Source: Bog-532 sp963833835 (lineage in GTDB: Bacteria > Actinomycetota > Actinomycetes > Streptosporangiales > Streptosporangiaceae). Taken from it: a DNA stretch of 64,000 bases. A program made the translations under genes and the position numbers. Below, piece after piece: positions 16,547 to 25,735 of this stretch. The stretch lies in the NCBI GenBank assembly GCA_963833835.1, contig CAWHZI010000016.1:1-64000 (forward strand), read 5' to 3'. The notes beneath the pieces are model-generated. The model worked only from the letters and a program-made list of their open reading frames with translations. It made no database searches and was not told the DNA's origin. How positions within the stretch are numbered: the first letter of the stretch is position 1; every line of letters begins with the position of its first letter.

Positions 16547-17864
16547 ATGGCGAGGCATCGGCTGTACGTCACGATGGCGGCCCTGCTCGGCGTGGGAGCC
16601 GTGGCGCTGTCCGCCTGCGGCACCGACAGCCAGAGCGGCGGCGGCGGTAACGGCAGCAGCAGTAGCGCGAGCAGCACCGCCTCGATCCAGGTCTGGGAGG
16701 GCTGGACCGGCGATGAGGCCAAGACCTTCACCAAGCTGGTCAACGAGTACGAGAAGCAGAACCCGGGCGACAAGATCAGCAGCCTGTACGTCGACAACGA
16801 CGACACGCTGCAGAAGGTGACGACCGCGGTCCGGGGCGGCAGCCCGCCCGACATCGCCTACCTCTACGGTTCCTGGGCCCCCAACGTGGCCACGATCCCG
16901 CAGGTCGTCGACCTGACTCAGGTGGTCAAGCGGTCCGGCGTGAACTGGAACGACTTCTACGTCGGCGAGCGCGACGTGGCCACGGTCAACGGCAAGGTCA
17001 TCGGCATCCCGGCCCTGGTGGACAACCTGGCCGTGGTCTACAACAAGAAGCTGTTCGCGGCGGCAGGCCTGGCGCCGCCCAGCGCCAACTGGACCTGGCC
17101 CGAGTTCGTGGCCGACGCCCAGAAGCTGACCGTGGCCTCGAAGAAGCAGTACGGCACGGCCTACGTGACCCCGGGCACCGAGGACACGGTGTGGCACTGG
17201 GAGGCGCTGCTGTGGGCGGCTGGCGGCCAGATCCTCAACGCCGGACAACACGAAGGCCGCGTTCAACTCCCCGGCCGGTCTGACCTCGCTCAACACGCTG
17301 AAGACCCTGGCCGCCAGCAAGTCGATGTACTTCGACCCGACCGACCAGGCCTACGAGAACGTGTTCAACTCGGGCAAGATCGGCATGCTGGTCACCGGCC
17401 CGTGGGACCTGTCCACGTTCCCCAACGTGCAGTACGGCGTCCAGGTCATGCCGTCCTACCCCGGCACCGACGGTGGCCACCAGACGATCTCCGGCCCGGA
17501 CAACTGGGTGGTGTTCAACAACGGCTCGGCCAAGACCGCGGCGGCCGAGAAGTTCCTGCTCTGGCTGACCGCCCCGGCCCAGGTCAAGACCTGGTCGCTG
17601 GCCACCGGCGACCTGCCCACCCGGACCTCGGTGTCCAGCACCCCCGGCTTCGTCCAGAAGATGAACACCACCCTGCCCGGGGTGGACACGTTCATCTCCA
17701 ACCTGAGCAACGTCAAGCAGGCCCGCCCCCAGATCACCCAGTACCCGAAGATCTCCACGGTGCTGGGCAACATGGTCCTGTCGGTGCTGCTGAACAAGAG
17801 CACACCCCAGGCCGCCCTGAACTCGGCCGAAAAGCAGGTCAACCAGGTCCTGGCCGGGAGCTGA
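16547..17864 (+). pseudogene. Sugar ABC transporter substrate-binding lipoprotein, one frameshift
   Basis: The start has a lipoprotein signal peptide with lipobox ALSACG, then a Gly/Ser linker and an extracellular solute-binding family 1 domain (IQVWEGWTGDEAKTFTKLV, TVNGKVIGIPALVDNLAVVY). The frame breaks at about 17243 where one extra G (GCCGGACAAC for GCCGACAAC) stops the match. The other frame continues as KAAFNSPAGLTSLNTLKTLA through KIGMLVTGPWDLSTFPNVQY to the end at 17864. Corrected length is about 438 residues, normal. A single G insertion with full conservation downstream looks more like a sequence error than decay. It would capture the substrate for the two permeases that follow directly. 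Confidence 0.85.
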
Positions 17865-17865
17865 G

Positions 17866-18819
17866 GTGGCGGTTTCCGTCCTTCCGCCGCGGCGCCAGGA
17901 TCAGCAGCGGAACCGGGCCGGCCGGCCCCCGGTCCACCGCCGGATCCTGTCGTCCGAGCACCTCACCGGCTGGGCCTTCGTCACCCCGGGCGCCGCCATC
18001 ATCCTGCTGTTCGGGGCGGTGCCGATCGTCTGGTCAGCGGTGATGTCGTTCCAGAACTCGCACCTGCAGGGCGGCCCCAGCCCGTTCGTTGGGCTGAAGA
18101 ACTACCGGCAGATGGTGCACGATCCGGTCGTGGCCCAGGCCATCGGGCACACGCTCATCTACACCGTGCTGTTCGTGCCGGGGGCGATGATCGTCGGCCT
18201 GTTCCTGGCCGTGGCCATGAACCGGAAGATCCGCTTCATCTCGCTGTACCGGACCGCGGCCTACGCCACCATGGCCATCTCCACGATCAGCGAGGCGATC
18301 GTCTTCATCTGGCTGTTCGACCCGTCCTACGGCATCGTCAACTACGCCTTCAGCCTGGTCGGCATCCCGCAGCAGCAGTTCCTGAACAACCCGTCCGAGG
18401 CCCTGTACGTGATCGTGGCCATGACGATCTGGGGCTGGACCGGGTTCGCGGTCATCATCTACCTGGCCGCGCTGCAGGGCGTCCCGGCCACGCTGCTGGA
18501 GGCGGCCGCGCTGGACGGAGCCGGGGCGTGGAAGACGTTCCGCAGGGTGACGCTGCCGCTGCTCAGCCCGGCGACCCTGTTCCTCGCGGTCTGGCTGACG
18601 ATCAACGCCTTGCAGTTGTTCGACGAGGTCTACCTCAGCACCAAGGGCGGCCCGCTCAACGCGACCACCGTGCTGGTCTACTACCTCTACGAGCAGGCGT
18701 TCCAGAATTTCAACTTCGGTTACGCCTCGGCCATCGCCTACTTCCTGTTCCTCGTCATCCTCGTGGTCACCGCGATCCAGTTCCGGATCGGCCGGCGATA
18801 CACGCACTACCGGTCATGA
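17866..18819 (+). CDS. Sugar ABC transporter permease, MalF type
   Basis: A 317-residue protein with six predicted helices. The cytoplasmic EAA loop, LLEAAALDGAGAWKTFRRVT, sits near residue 210, where the ATPase docks. The first helix near residue 40 (FVTPGAAIILLFGAVPIVWS) and NSHLQGGPSPFVGLKNY are typical of CUT1 family permeases. GTG 17866 follows the binding-protein stop by one base. No ATP-binding subunit gene is in the cluster; actinomycetes often use a shared MsiK-type ATPase encoded elsewhere, so that is the likely partner. Confidence 0.88.
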   Translation: MAVSVLPPRRQDQQRNRAGRPPVHRRILSSEHLTGWAFVTPGAAIILLFGAVPIVWSAVMSFQNSHLQGGPSPFVGLKNYRQMVHDPVVAQAIGHTLIYTVLFVPGAMIVGLFLAVAMNRKIRFISLYRTAAYATMAISTISEAIVFIWLFDPSYGIVNYAFSLVGIPQQQFLNNPSEALYVIVAMTIWGWTGFAVIIYLAALQGVPATLLEAAALDGAGAWKTFRRVTLPLLSPATLFLAVWLTINALQLFDEVYLSTKGGPLNATTVLVYYLYEQAFQNFNFGYASAIAYFLFLVILVVTAIQFRIGRRYTHYRS

Positions 18820-18937
18820 CCGCGATCCCGGCCGGCACCCCCGCTTCCGGGGCCGCTTCTGGGCCGGCGGCTCCGGAACTGGCCCGCAGGCTCCGGCCCG
18901 CCGGCGCCGGAGGCTGCCGTTCAGCCCCTGGCACCTG

Positions 18938-19747
18938 GTGCTGATCCCGGCCACCATCATCTTGATCTTCCCGTTCCTGTGGCTGCTGCTGACCTCGGTC
19001 GAGACCCAGGCCGAGGCGCTGCACTTCCCGCCGCTGCTGACCCCGCACGTGCTGAAGTTCGGCAACTACATCGACGCGCTGAGGGCCGGCCCGTTCGGCA
19101 CCTGGTTCCTGAACAGCGTGATCGTCGCAGTGGCCGTCGTGCTGGCCAACCTGGTGCTGTGCTCGCTGGCCGGCTACGCCTTCGCCCGGTTCCGCTTCCT
19201 CGGCCGGACCGCCCTGTTCGCGGTCATCCTGGGCACGCTCATGGTCCCGTTCCAGGTCACGATGATTCCGCAGTTCATCATCACCAAGTGGCTGGGCGTG
19301 CACGTCCTGGCCGGGGTCGGGATCAACCACATCGGCGCGCTCATCCTGCCCAACGCAGCTACCGCGTTCGGGATCTTCTTCCTGCGCCAGTTCTTCCGCA
19401 CCCTGCCGCTGGAGTACGAGGAATCGGCCCGGGTGGACGGGGCCAGCCGGCTCACCGTGCTGTTCCGGATCGTGCTGCCGCTGGCCAAACCGGCCCTGGC
19501 CACGCTGGCCGCGCTGACCCTGCTGGACTCCTGGAACAACTTCCTCTGGCCCCTGATCGCGGTCACCTCGACCAGCCAGATGACGCTGCCGCTGGGGCTG
19601 GCCACGTTCCAGGGCTCACACGAGACCCAGTGGACGCTGCTGATGGCGGCCAACGTCATGAGCCTGCTGCCGATGCTGGTCGTGTTCATCGTGGCCCAGC
19701 GGTTCTTCATCCGGTCGGTGGCCGCCACCGGCCTGGCCGGCACATGA
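18938..19747 (+). CDS. Sugar ABC transporter permease, MalG type (N-terminus frameshifted)
   Basis: The open frame gives 269 residues from GTG 18938, with six helices and the EAA loop YEESARVDGASRLTVLFRIV near residue 160. It is the second CUT1 permease of the importer. The first helix already starts at residue 1, so about 40 residues are missing. ATG 18816, which overlaps the previous stop as ATGA, is the expected start: it reads MTAIPAGTPASG, runs out of frame at a TGA near 18944, and must rejoin before RRRLPFSPWHLVLIP around 18900. A one-base indel in the GC-rich stretch 18880-18915 explains this. Function is probably intact if the indel is an error. Confidence 0.8.
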   Translation: MLIPATIILIFPFLWLLLTSVETQAEALHFPPLLTPHVLKFGNYIDALRAGPFGTWFLNSVIVAVAVVLANLVLCSLAGYAFARFRFLGRTALFAVILGTLMVPFQVTMIPQFIITKWLGVHVLAGVGINHIGALILPNAATAFGIFFLRQFFRTLPLEYEESARVDGASRLTVLFRIVLPLAKPALATLAALTLLDSWNNFLWPLIAVTSTSQMTLPLGLATFQGSHETQWTLLMAANVMSLLPMLVVFIVAQRFFIRSVAATGLAGT

Positions 19748-19760
19748 AGCGGCCCGGCCC

Positions 19761-20780
19761 GTGATCGGTGTCGTCTGCCTCAACCCGGCGCTGGACATCA
19801 CGCACCACGTGCCGGTGGTCGACTGGGCCGGGGTCAACCGGCCGCGTCAGGTGGCCACCCGCCCCGGCGGCAAGGGCGTCAACGTGGCCCGCACACTGCT
19901 CACGCTGGGCGCGGAGGTGCTGGTCATCGGGCTGGCCGGCGGCGCCACCGGCGAGGCGCTGGCGGCCGGCCTGGCCACCCACGGCGTGCCGTCCGAACTG
20001 ACTCCCATCGCCGGGGAGACCCGGCGCACCTTCGCCGTCCTGGACGAGGCGCGCCAGACGGTGGCCATGTTCAACGAGGCCGGCCCGCAGGTCCGGGCGG
20101 CCGAGTTCGACGAGTTCCTTATTTCTTTTAAAAGGTTGCTGACGGGGAGCGAGGCCCTCGTACTGTCGGGCAGCCTGCCCCCGGGTCTGCCCGCCGGCAC
20201 CTACGCCACGCTGATCCGCACCGCCGGCGCCGACGTGCCGGTCGTGCTGGACGCCCATGGGGAGGCGCTGCGGCTGGGCACCGCCGCCGGCCCGGCCGTG
20301 GTCAAGCCCAACCTGGCCGAGCTGGAGGACCTGGCCGCCGGGCCGCTCAGCCTGGCCGGCCCGGGCACCGGCCGGCCCACCGTGGCCTCGGCCGCGGCCG
20401 AACTGCGAGCCGCGGGCGCGGGGTCGGTCGTGGTCTCGCTCGGCCCGGCCGGCCTGTACGCCGACACCCCGGCCGGCAGCTGGCGAGCCGTTTCGGCTCC
20501 GGTGGAGGCGGCCAACCCGACCGGGGCCGGGGACGCGGTCACGGCCGGCCTGGCCCTCGGGCTGGTCCGCGGCCAGCCCTGGCCGGAGCGGCTCCGGGAT
20601 GCCGTTGCGCTGGGTACGGCGGCGGTCCTGGCCCCGGTGGCCGGGGAGTTCCGGCCCGACGACTACCGCCGGGTTCTGGCCGGTGTGACGCTCACCGAGG
20701 TAACGCCTGCGCGGTACGGTTCGGCGGAGCATGCCGAGCGCGGCGGCCACGCAGGTCAGGGGAACGGAGACGCCGGGTGA
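19761..20780 (+). CDS. PfkB-family hexose-phosphate kinase (1-phosphofructokinase/tagatose-6-phosphate kinase type)
   Basis: A 339-residue protein. LNPALDITHHV opens it, GGKGVNVARTL at about residue 36 is the sugar-binding signature, and NPTGAGDAVTAGLALGL near 252 holds the catalytic Asp and anion hole. This subfamily phosphorylates ketohexose phosphates (fructose-1-P, tagatose-6-P). In this cluster it would supply the bisphosphate cleaved by the class II aldolase at 12304. GTG 19761 lies 13 bases after the permease. The last 40 residues (EVTPARYGSAEHAERGG) extend beyond the normal end. The stop overlaps the next regulator start (GTGA). Confidence 0.82.
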   Translation: MIGVVCLNPALDITHHVPVVDWAGVNRPRQVATRPGGKGVNVARTLLTLGAEVLVIGLAGGATGEALAAGLATHGVPSELTPIAGETRRTFAVLDEARQTVAMFNEAGPQVRAAEFDEFLISFKRLLTGSEALVLSGSLPPGLPAGTYATLIRTAGADVPVVLDAHGEALRLGTAAGPAVVKPNLAELEDLAAGPLSLAGPGTGRPTVASAAAELRAAGAGSVVVSLGPAGLYADTPAGSWRAVSAPVEAANPTGAGDAVTAGLALGLVRGQPWPERLRDAVALGTAAVLAPVAGEFRPDDYRRVLAGVTLTEVTPARYGSAEHAERGGHAGQGNGDAG

Positions 20781-21562
20781 GCCGTTATCGACGCTGGAAC
20801 GAGCTGCTGGAGCTGCTGGCCACGGCCGGCCAGCTGCAGGTCGAGGAGGCGGCCAAGGCGCTCGGGGTGTCCGCGGCCACGGTGCGCCGTGACTTCGACG
20901 AGCTGGCCGGCCAGCAGATGCTGACCCGGATCCGCGGCGGCGCGGTGGCCCAGGGCGTCACCTATGACCTGCCGCTGCGCTACAAGAGCGAGAAGCACCC
21001 GTCGGAGAAGCAGCGCATCGCCGCGGTGGCCGCCGCCCTGGTCCGGCCGGGCCAGATCGTCGGCCTGAACGGCGGCACCACCACCACCGAGGTTGCGCGC
21101 GCCCTGGCCACCCGGGCTGACCTCAGCTCGGAAACACCAGCCCCGGCGGTGACGATCGTGACCAACGCCCTCAACATCGCCACCGAGCTGGCCGTACGCC
21201 AGCACATCAAGATCGTGGCCACCGGCGGGGTGGCCCGGCCGCAGTCCTACGAGCTGACCGGCCCGCTGGCCACCGGGGTGCTCGAGCAGGTCGCCCTGGA
21301 CATCGCGTTCATCGGCGTCGACGGGATCGACGCCGCGGCCGGCGCCACCGCCCACCACGAAGGCGAAGCGAGCATCAACCAGCTCATGTCCTCCCACGCC
21401 GCCCGGGTCATCATCGTGGCCGACAGCTCCAAGGCCGGCCGCCGCGCGTTCGCCCGCATCTGCACCGCGCGCGAGATCGACACCCTCGTCACCGACACCG
21501 GCATCCCCGACGACGAAGCCGCCCGTCTCAAGGAGGCCGGCGTCGACGTCATCCTGGCCTGA
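20777..21562 (+). CDS. DeoR/GlpR-family regulator of the sugar cluster
   Basis: A 261-residue protein. The winged helix ELLATAGQLQVEEAAKALGV with ATVRRDFDELAGQ and RIRGGAV is DeoR type. The sensor domain contains LNGGTTTTEVARALA, IVTNALNIATELAV, VATGGVARPQSYELTGP and IIVADSSKAGR. It shares block after block with the regulator at 8378. The GTG start overlaps the PfkB stop by four bases, so it is translated with the transporter-kinase operon, and it probably represses both arms until a phosphosugar accumulates. The end overlaps the convergent MmyB-like gene by 14 bases. Confidence 0.87.
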   Translation: MSRYRRWNELLELLATAGQLQVEEAAKALGVSAATVRRDFDELAGQQMLTRIRGGAVAQGVTYDLPLRYKSEKHPSEKQRIAAVAAALVRPGQIVGLNGGTTTTEVARALATRADLSSETPAPAVTIVTNALNIATELAVRQHIKIVATGGVARPQSYELTGPLATGVLEQVALDIAFIGVDGIDAAAGATAHHEGEASINQLMSSHAARVIIVADSSKAGRRAFARICTAREIDTLVTDTGIPDDEAARLKEAGVDVILA

Positions 21563-22424
21563 CCACCCCGTCAGCCCGGAGCCCTTCGGAACGAGCGGGG
21601 CGGTGTTGCTGATCGGCGGCGATCGTGGCCAGCAGGGTCAGCGCTTGCTCGGTGCGACTGCCGGGTTGAGCCTGATAGACAGTGAGCATCTGCCGGTCGG
21701 CCCCGGCCAGGTGGAACTTGTCGTAGTGCAGCTCCAGCTCTCCGACTTGAGGGTGCTGCATGCGGTGGACGCCCGAGCCGACGTGAGGCTTGACGTCGTG
21801 ACGCGCCCACAGCCGGCGGAAGTCGGCGCTCTTGAGTGAGAGCTCGCCGATGAGCTCGGTGAGCTGCGGATCGCCGACGTCGGGGCCAACCGAGGCCCGC
21901 AGGGCGGAGACCACATTCTCGAGCGGGACCGCTGCGTCGCAGAACAGGTCGGCCACTGCGGAATCAAGGAACGCCGCCCGGAGGATATTGCGGCCCGGGG
22001 TGTACATCGGTGAAAGCGCCATCATCAGCGGATTTGCCGCCAGCACGTCCAGGAAGCGGCCCTGCACGAAGGCGGGATTACCGGGCCAGGAGTCGAGCAG
22101 GTGCCGCACGCTCGGGCTGACCTGTTCCGGCCGGCGGGGCCGGCGTCGCCGGGCGGCGGCCGGGGCGGCCAGCTCGTGCAGGTGGGCGGTGGCGTCCGCG
22201 TCCAGGCGAAGCGCGCGAGCGAGCGCGTCGAGGACCTGCGCCGACGGGTGGTGATCGCTGCCCTGTTCCAGGCGGGTGTAGTACTCGGTGCTGATGCCAG
22301 CCAGCAGAGCGAGCTCGTCCCGCCGGAGGCCGGCCACGCGGCGCCGCCCGCTGTCCGGGATGCCGACCTCGTCCGGTCGGATCAGTTCCCGCCGGGCCCG
22401 CAAGTACTCCCCGATGCTGTTCAT
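21549..22424 (-). CDS. Helix-turn-helix regulator with MmyB-like ligand-binding domain
   Basis: A 291-residue protein. Residues 3-75 (GEYLRARRELIRPDEVGIPD, then VAGLRRDELALLAGISTEYY and RLEQGSDHHPS) are the XRE helix-turn-helix of the MmyB/MLTR family. The rest carries the family ligand domain (LLDSWPGNPAFVQGRFLDVL, LHYDKFHLAGADRQMLTVYQ). Members usually regulate a divergent oxidoreductase gene, and here an SDR starts 146 bases away on the other strand. ATG 22424 is chosen; GTG 22430 is possible. It is likely a repressor or activator of that SDR in response to a small lipophilic ligand. Confidence 0.85.
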   Translation of the reverse strand: MNSIGEYLRARRELIRPDEVGIPDSGRRRVAGLRRDELALLAGISTEYYTRLEQGSDHHPSAQVLDALARALRLDADATAHLHELAAPAAARRRRPRRPEQVSPSVRHLLDSWPGNPAFVQGRFLDVLAANPLMMALSPMYTPGRNILRAAFLDSAVADLFCDAAVPLENVVSALRASVGPDVGDPQLTELIGELSLKSADFRRLWARHDVKPHVGSGVHRMQHPQVGELELHYDKFHLAGADRQMLTVYQAQPGSRTEQALTLLATIAADQQHRPARSEGLRADGVVRPG

Positions 22425-22570
22425 GCTCACACCACCCACGGTAGGCCCGCGCGTGCGTCCCAGCCTGGCCCCAGCGGGGCACCCCTCGACGGGAGTATGG
22501 CTGCCCCGCTCGGCTAGGCCGATGCTGCTGGAGGAGGCGAAGGCTCCTCCATTCGGCAAGGAGAAAACTT

Positions 22571-23425
22571 ATGGCCCAGCGCGCATGGTTCATCACCGGC
22601 GTCAACAGCGGATTCGGCCGCGAGATGACCGAGCAGCTACTCGAGCGCGGCGACCGGGTAGCGGGTACGGTCCGCAACCTCGACTCGGTTCGTGATCTCA
22701 CCGAGAAGTACGGCGACCGCTTCTGGTCCGCCCACCTGGACGTCACGGACACGGCCGAGATTCGCAAGGTCGTCGACGCGGCATTCAACGCCTTCGGCCC
22801 GATCGACGTCGTCGTCAACAACGCGGGCTACGGCCTGTTCGGGGCGGCCGAGGAATTCACCGACGAGCAGGTCGTCCACGAAATCGGCACCAACCTGCTC
22901 GGCTCGATCCAGGTCGTGCGCAGCGCGCTGCCGCACCTTCGCGCGCAGCAGCAGGCCCGCATCATCCAGATCTCAACCTACGGCGGGCAGGCCGCGCTAC
23001 CCGGCGGGTCGATGTATCACGCCAGCAAGTGGGGGATCGAGGGGTTCAGCGAGGCCCTGATGGCCGAGCTGGCCCCGTTCAACATCGGCGTCACGATCAT
23101 CGAGCCGGGCGGGGCCCGCACCGGCTTCCGGCACGGCAGTGCCCAGCTTGCCCCGGCGCTGGACGCCTACGCCGGCACGCCGGCCGCGTTCGTCCGCGGA
23201 ATGCTCGCTGACGAAACCCACCCCTCTCCGGGGGACCCGGCCAAGATGGCGGCGATCATTATCGGCAGCGTGGACACGACTCCGGCGCCTAAGCGGATCG
23301 TGCTGGGCAGCGACTCCTACGGAATCCTGGTCAACGCCCTCACCCAGCGTCTGGCCGACATCGAGCCACAGAAGGACGTTGCGGCTTCGACCGACTTCGC
23401 TACCGCGACGGACGGGCCGAGGTAG
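22571..23425 (+). CDS. SDR-family oxidoreductase divergent from the MmyB-like regulator
   Basis: A 284-residue classical SDR. FITGVNSGFGREM at residue 7 is the TGxxxGxG motif, VNNAGYGLFG near 85 the NNAG motif, the Ser lies in QISTYGG and the YHASK pair near 149. The Arg in GTVRNL after beta-2 suggests NADP. AAGGAG sits 8 bases before the ATG. A hairpin GGAGGAG/CTCCTCC (22530-22550) lies in the leader. Regulator-SDR divergent pairs of this type are very common in actinomycetes and are usually detoxifying or of unknown substrate. Confidence 0.85.
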   Translation: MAQRAWFITGVNSGFGREMTEQLLERGDRVAGTVRNLDSVRDLTEKYGDRFWSAHLDVTDTAEIRKVVDAAFNAFGPIDVVVNNAGYGLFGAAEEFTDEQVVHEIGTNLLGSIQVVRSALPHLRAQQQARIIQISTYGGQAALPGGSMYHASKWGIEGFSEALMAELAPFNIGVTIIEPGGARTGFRHGSAQLAPALDAYAGTPAAFVRGMLADETHPSPGDPAKMAAIIIGSVDTTPAPKRIVLGSDSYGILVNALTQRLADIEPQKDVAASTDFATATDGPR

Positions 23426-23431
23426 TCGGAG

Positions 23432-23620
23432 CTACAGCGGCTGGCCGACATCGATCCGGTTGCCGCCCGGGTCGGTGAAGTCGAAGTAGTCCACTGCGCC
23501 CTCAACGTGCTCAAGCGGTCCGACCGCTACACCTAGCTGGGCTAGCCGGGTCCGCTCGGCCCCCGCGTCGGCCACCCCGAACCGGGTCAGGGTCCCGGTC
23601 TCGCAGGGCTCAGTCGGCGC
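23432..23620 (-). pseudogene. C-terminal remnant of a VOC (glyoxalase-like) protein
   Basis: GTLTRFGVADAGAERTRLAQ then VDYFDFTDPGGNRIDVGQPL and a TAG at 23432-23434 is the last beta-alpha-beta unit of a glyoxalase/bleomycin-resistance-fold protein (FxDPxGNxI motif). The first two thirds of the gene are absent; upstream sequence in frame is not VOC-like. It is therefore a truncated copy, presumably non-functional. Confidence 0.6.
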
Positions 23621-23703
23621 CGCAACTGTCGCTGGGGTGACAGTTTTTGCACACGGTAGCGGGACCCGCCGCCCGAGAACCCCGCAGCGACCGGCGACCG
23701 GGG

Positions 23704-24249
23704 TCAGCGGTAGGTGAAGGTGGCCCAGACGACCTTTCCGGCGGCGTCGGGGGTGGTGTAGCCCCAGGTGTCGCTCAGGGCCCGGATGATCTGCAGGCCC
23801 CGGCCGGTCTCGGCGAACGAGCCGGGCGAGCGGGGAACGGGGACGGACCGGCTCGGGTCGGCGACCGCGCACAGGACCCAGGGGCCGGTCTGCCGCAGGC
23901 CGAACCGGATCGGGTTCTGCAACGGCACGTCGGCCAGTTCGGGCAGCCGGGGCAGGGCATGCCGCAGGGCGTTGGTCAGCAATTCCGACACGACGATGGC
24001 GACGTCGTCCACCCTGGCGCCGGCTCCCCATCGGTACAGGGTGGCCACGGTGAACTCCCGCGCCGCGCAGACCAGCCCCGTGCCGGTGCCGGTGCTAGCG
24101 CCCAGGCCGCGCGTGAACTCCGGCAGGCAGGACCAGCCGAGCGGCCCGGGATCGGCCGTCGACCGCCAGTCGCCGCTGGCCAGGTCGGTCATGGCCGCGG
24201 CCAGCGTTGCCCCTTCGGAGATCATTAATTTGGTACCTGTGCTCATCAT
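23704..24249 (-). CDS. Anti-sigma-type ATP-binding protein (HATPase_c, RsbW-like)
   Basis: A 181-residue protein. VSELLTNALRHA near residue 90 is the N-box of GHKL ATPases, and GRGLQIIRALSDTWGY near 150 is the G-box region. The middle YRWGAGARVDDVAIVVSELL and the end KVVWATFTYR fit the small actinobacterial serine-kinase/anti-sigma family. Residues 1-55 are a variable extension. It overlaps the preceding gene by ATGA, so both are made together. No sigma factor or intact STAS partner lies in the window, so its target is unknown. Confidence 0.75.
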   Translation of the reverse strand: MMSTGTKLMISEGATLAAAMTDLASGDWRSTADPGPLGWSCLPEFTRGLGASTGTGTGLVCAAREFTVATLYRWGAGARVDDVAIVVSELLTNALRHALPRLPELADVPLQNPIRFGLRQTGPWVLCAVADPSRSVPVPRSPGSFAETGRGLQIIRALSDTWGYTTPDAAGKVVWATFTYR

Positions 24250-25515
24250 CGTGGGTAGAACGCGGGCTGCGGATACTGATAACTACCCTGTCGCGCAGCC
24301 TCGCGGGCGGCCCGGGTCAGGGCGTAGGTCCGGTTCCACAGCACGACCTGCTGGGTCGCCCGGAAGATGGCCGAACGCTGCTGGCACTGCGGGCACGTGA
24401 GCCGTCCCAGCGCGTCGATGCGCCAGCCCGCCGCGATGGCCCGGGCCCGGACGTCGGCCATCCCGAGCGCCTCCCGGTCGCCGTGCCACGAGACACAGGA
24501 CCCTGGCTCCAGCTCACACCAGACCATCGGGGTCCGGAGGTCTGCCCCGATCAGTGCGCCGACGCCTGGCTCCGGCGCGGTGGGCGCAGGAGCCGCAGTG
24601 GCAGGAGCGACTACTCCGGGAGCTGTCGGGGCCCCAGCATTTGCCGGAGGCCGCAGAAGCCGCCGGGACCCCAGGAGCCACTGGCGCAGCCGCAAAAGCC
24701 GGTGCCCCAGGAGTACCGGAAGTCACAGGGGCCATCCAGGCCTCGGGAGTCACCGGGCCGGCGGCATACGTCGGAGCCACTGGAGCCACTGGAGTCCAGG
24801 AAGCCCCGAAAGTACTAGGAACCGCAGGAGTCACCGGACCGGCGCTGCCGCCGGTCACAGGCGCCTCGCCCGTCACATCCGCATCGGGTGTCTCGAGCAA
24901 ATCGGTCGCCGCCGCCGACGGCGCCCCATAAGGCTCCGACGCCACGTCGACCACGCCGGGCTCGTCGGTCACAGCGGTGTCGCTGGGCTCAGCAGCCACA
25001 TCAGGCTCGGCCGCATTGGTCTCGTAAGGCCCGGGGTGGCCGCCATCAAGGTCGTAATCCCCGTAGTGCCCGTAAAACCCGTCGCCCTCGTCCAGTGCTG
25101 CGCCACCGTGCGGCTCGTCCATTGCGAACGTCTGGCTGGCAGCGTACGGCTCAGCCGGGTCGCCGGCTGCCCGCCAGCCCTGGGTCGTACCCGAGTCGCT
25201 GGGCCCCCAGCTCTGGGCCGGGGCCTGGCCGTCGGAGGGCTGCCAGCTCTGGGCCGGGGCCGTACCCGAGTCGCTGGGTCCCCAGCTCTGGGCCGTGGGC
25301 CGCTCGCCGGTCGTGCCCCCGTCTTGGGGCTCGGCCGGGGCCGGAACCGGGCCGCTGGGCGTCCAGCTCTGGGGCTCGGCGGTGCTGCTGGGCCCGACGG
25401 TCGCGGCTGGCTCGGGATCGGCGTCTTCGCGCAGGTTCGCCAGCCAGTCGTTCATCTCGGACCATTCGGTGGGACCGGGCGGGCCAGGATCGTCCGACCG
25501 CAGTTTGATCTTCAT
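24246..25515 (-). pseudogene. Low-complexity protein with C-terminal zinc-ribbon-like domain, one frameshift
   Basis: From ATG 25515 the product starts MKIKLRSDDPGPPGP and continues for about 280 residues of Ala/Pro/Ser/Gly-rich sequence with repeated QSWGPSDSG units. The conserved C-terminal domain (MVWCELEPGSCVSWHGDREA, MADVRARAIAAGWRIDALGR, LTCPQCQQR) lies in another frame, so a one-base shift occurs within the Ala/Pro-rich stretch around 24600-24690. The Cys pairs suggest metal binding. I know this C-terminal module from small actinobacterial proteins encoded next to HATPase anti-sigma-like genes, as here. Function unknown. The shift sits in repeat-rich DNA where indels, real or artefactual, are easy. 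Confidence 0.65.
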
Positions 25516-25735
25516 TAGAGAGCCTCCCGTTGAGTCAGGCCCGCGTCGTGCCGGTGGTGAGGCACGTGCGCTGCCGGGTGGGCTGGCCTCCTTCTGTGTC
25601 GGCCGCTGGCCATCTCGCCGCGTGTGAACTTTTTACAGTCCTGAATTTGAATAACAGACGGATAAAGTTCTGGTAGCCATTTAATTTACTTACAAAACGT
25701 AACGGTGTGGTACCTGGACAGTCCCGGTCTTTCCG

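Noticed and set aside
17235..17260. Programmed frameshift in the sugar-binding protein gene
   Set aside because: The site has no slippery heptamer or strong following structure; one extra G explains the shift more simply.
24554..24931. Plus-strand Gly/Ala/Thr repeat frame resembling collagen-like sequence
   Set aside because: It is the antisense reading of the Ala/Pro-rich repeat gene on the minus strand, which has a conserved C-terminal domain.
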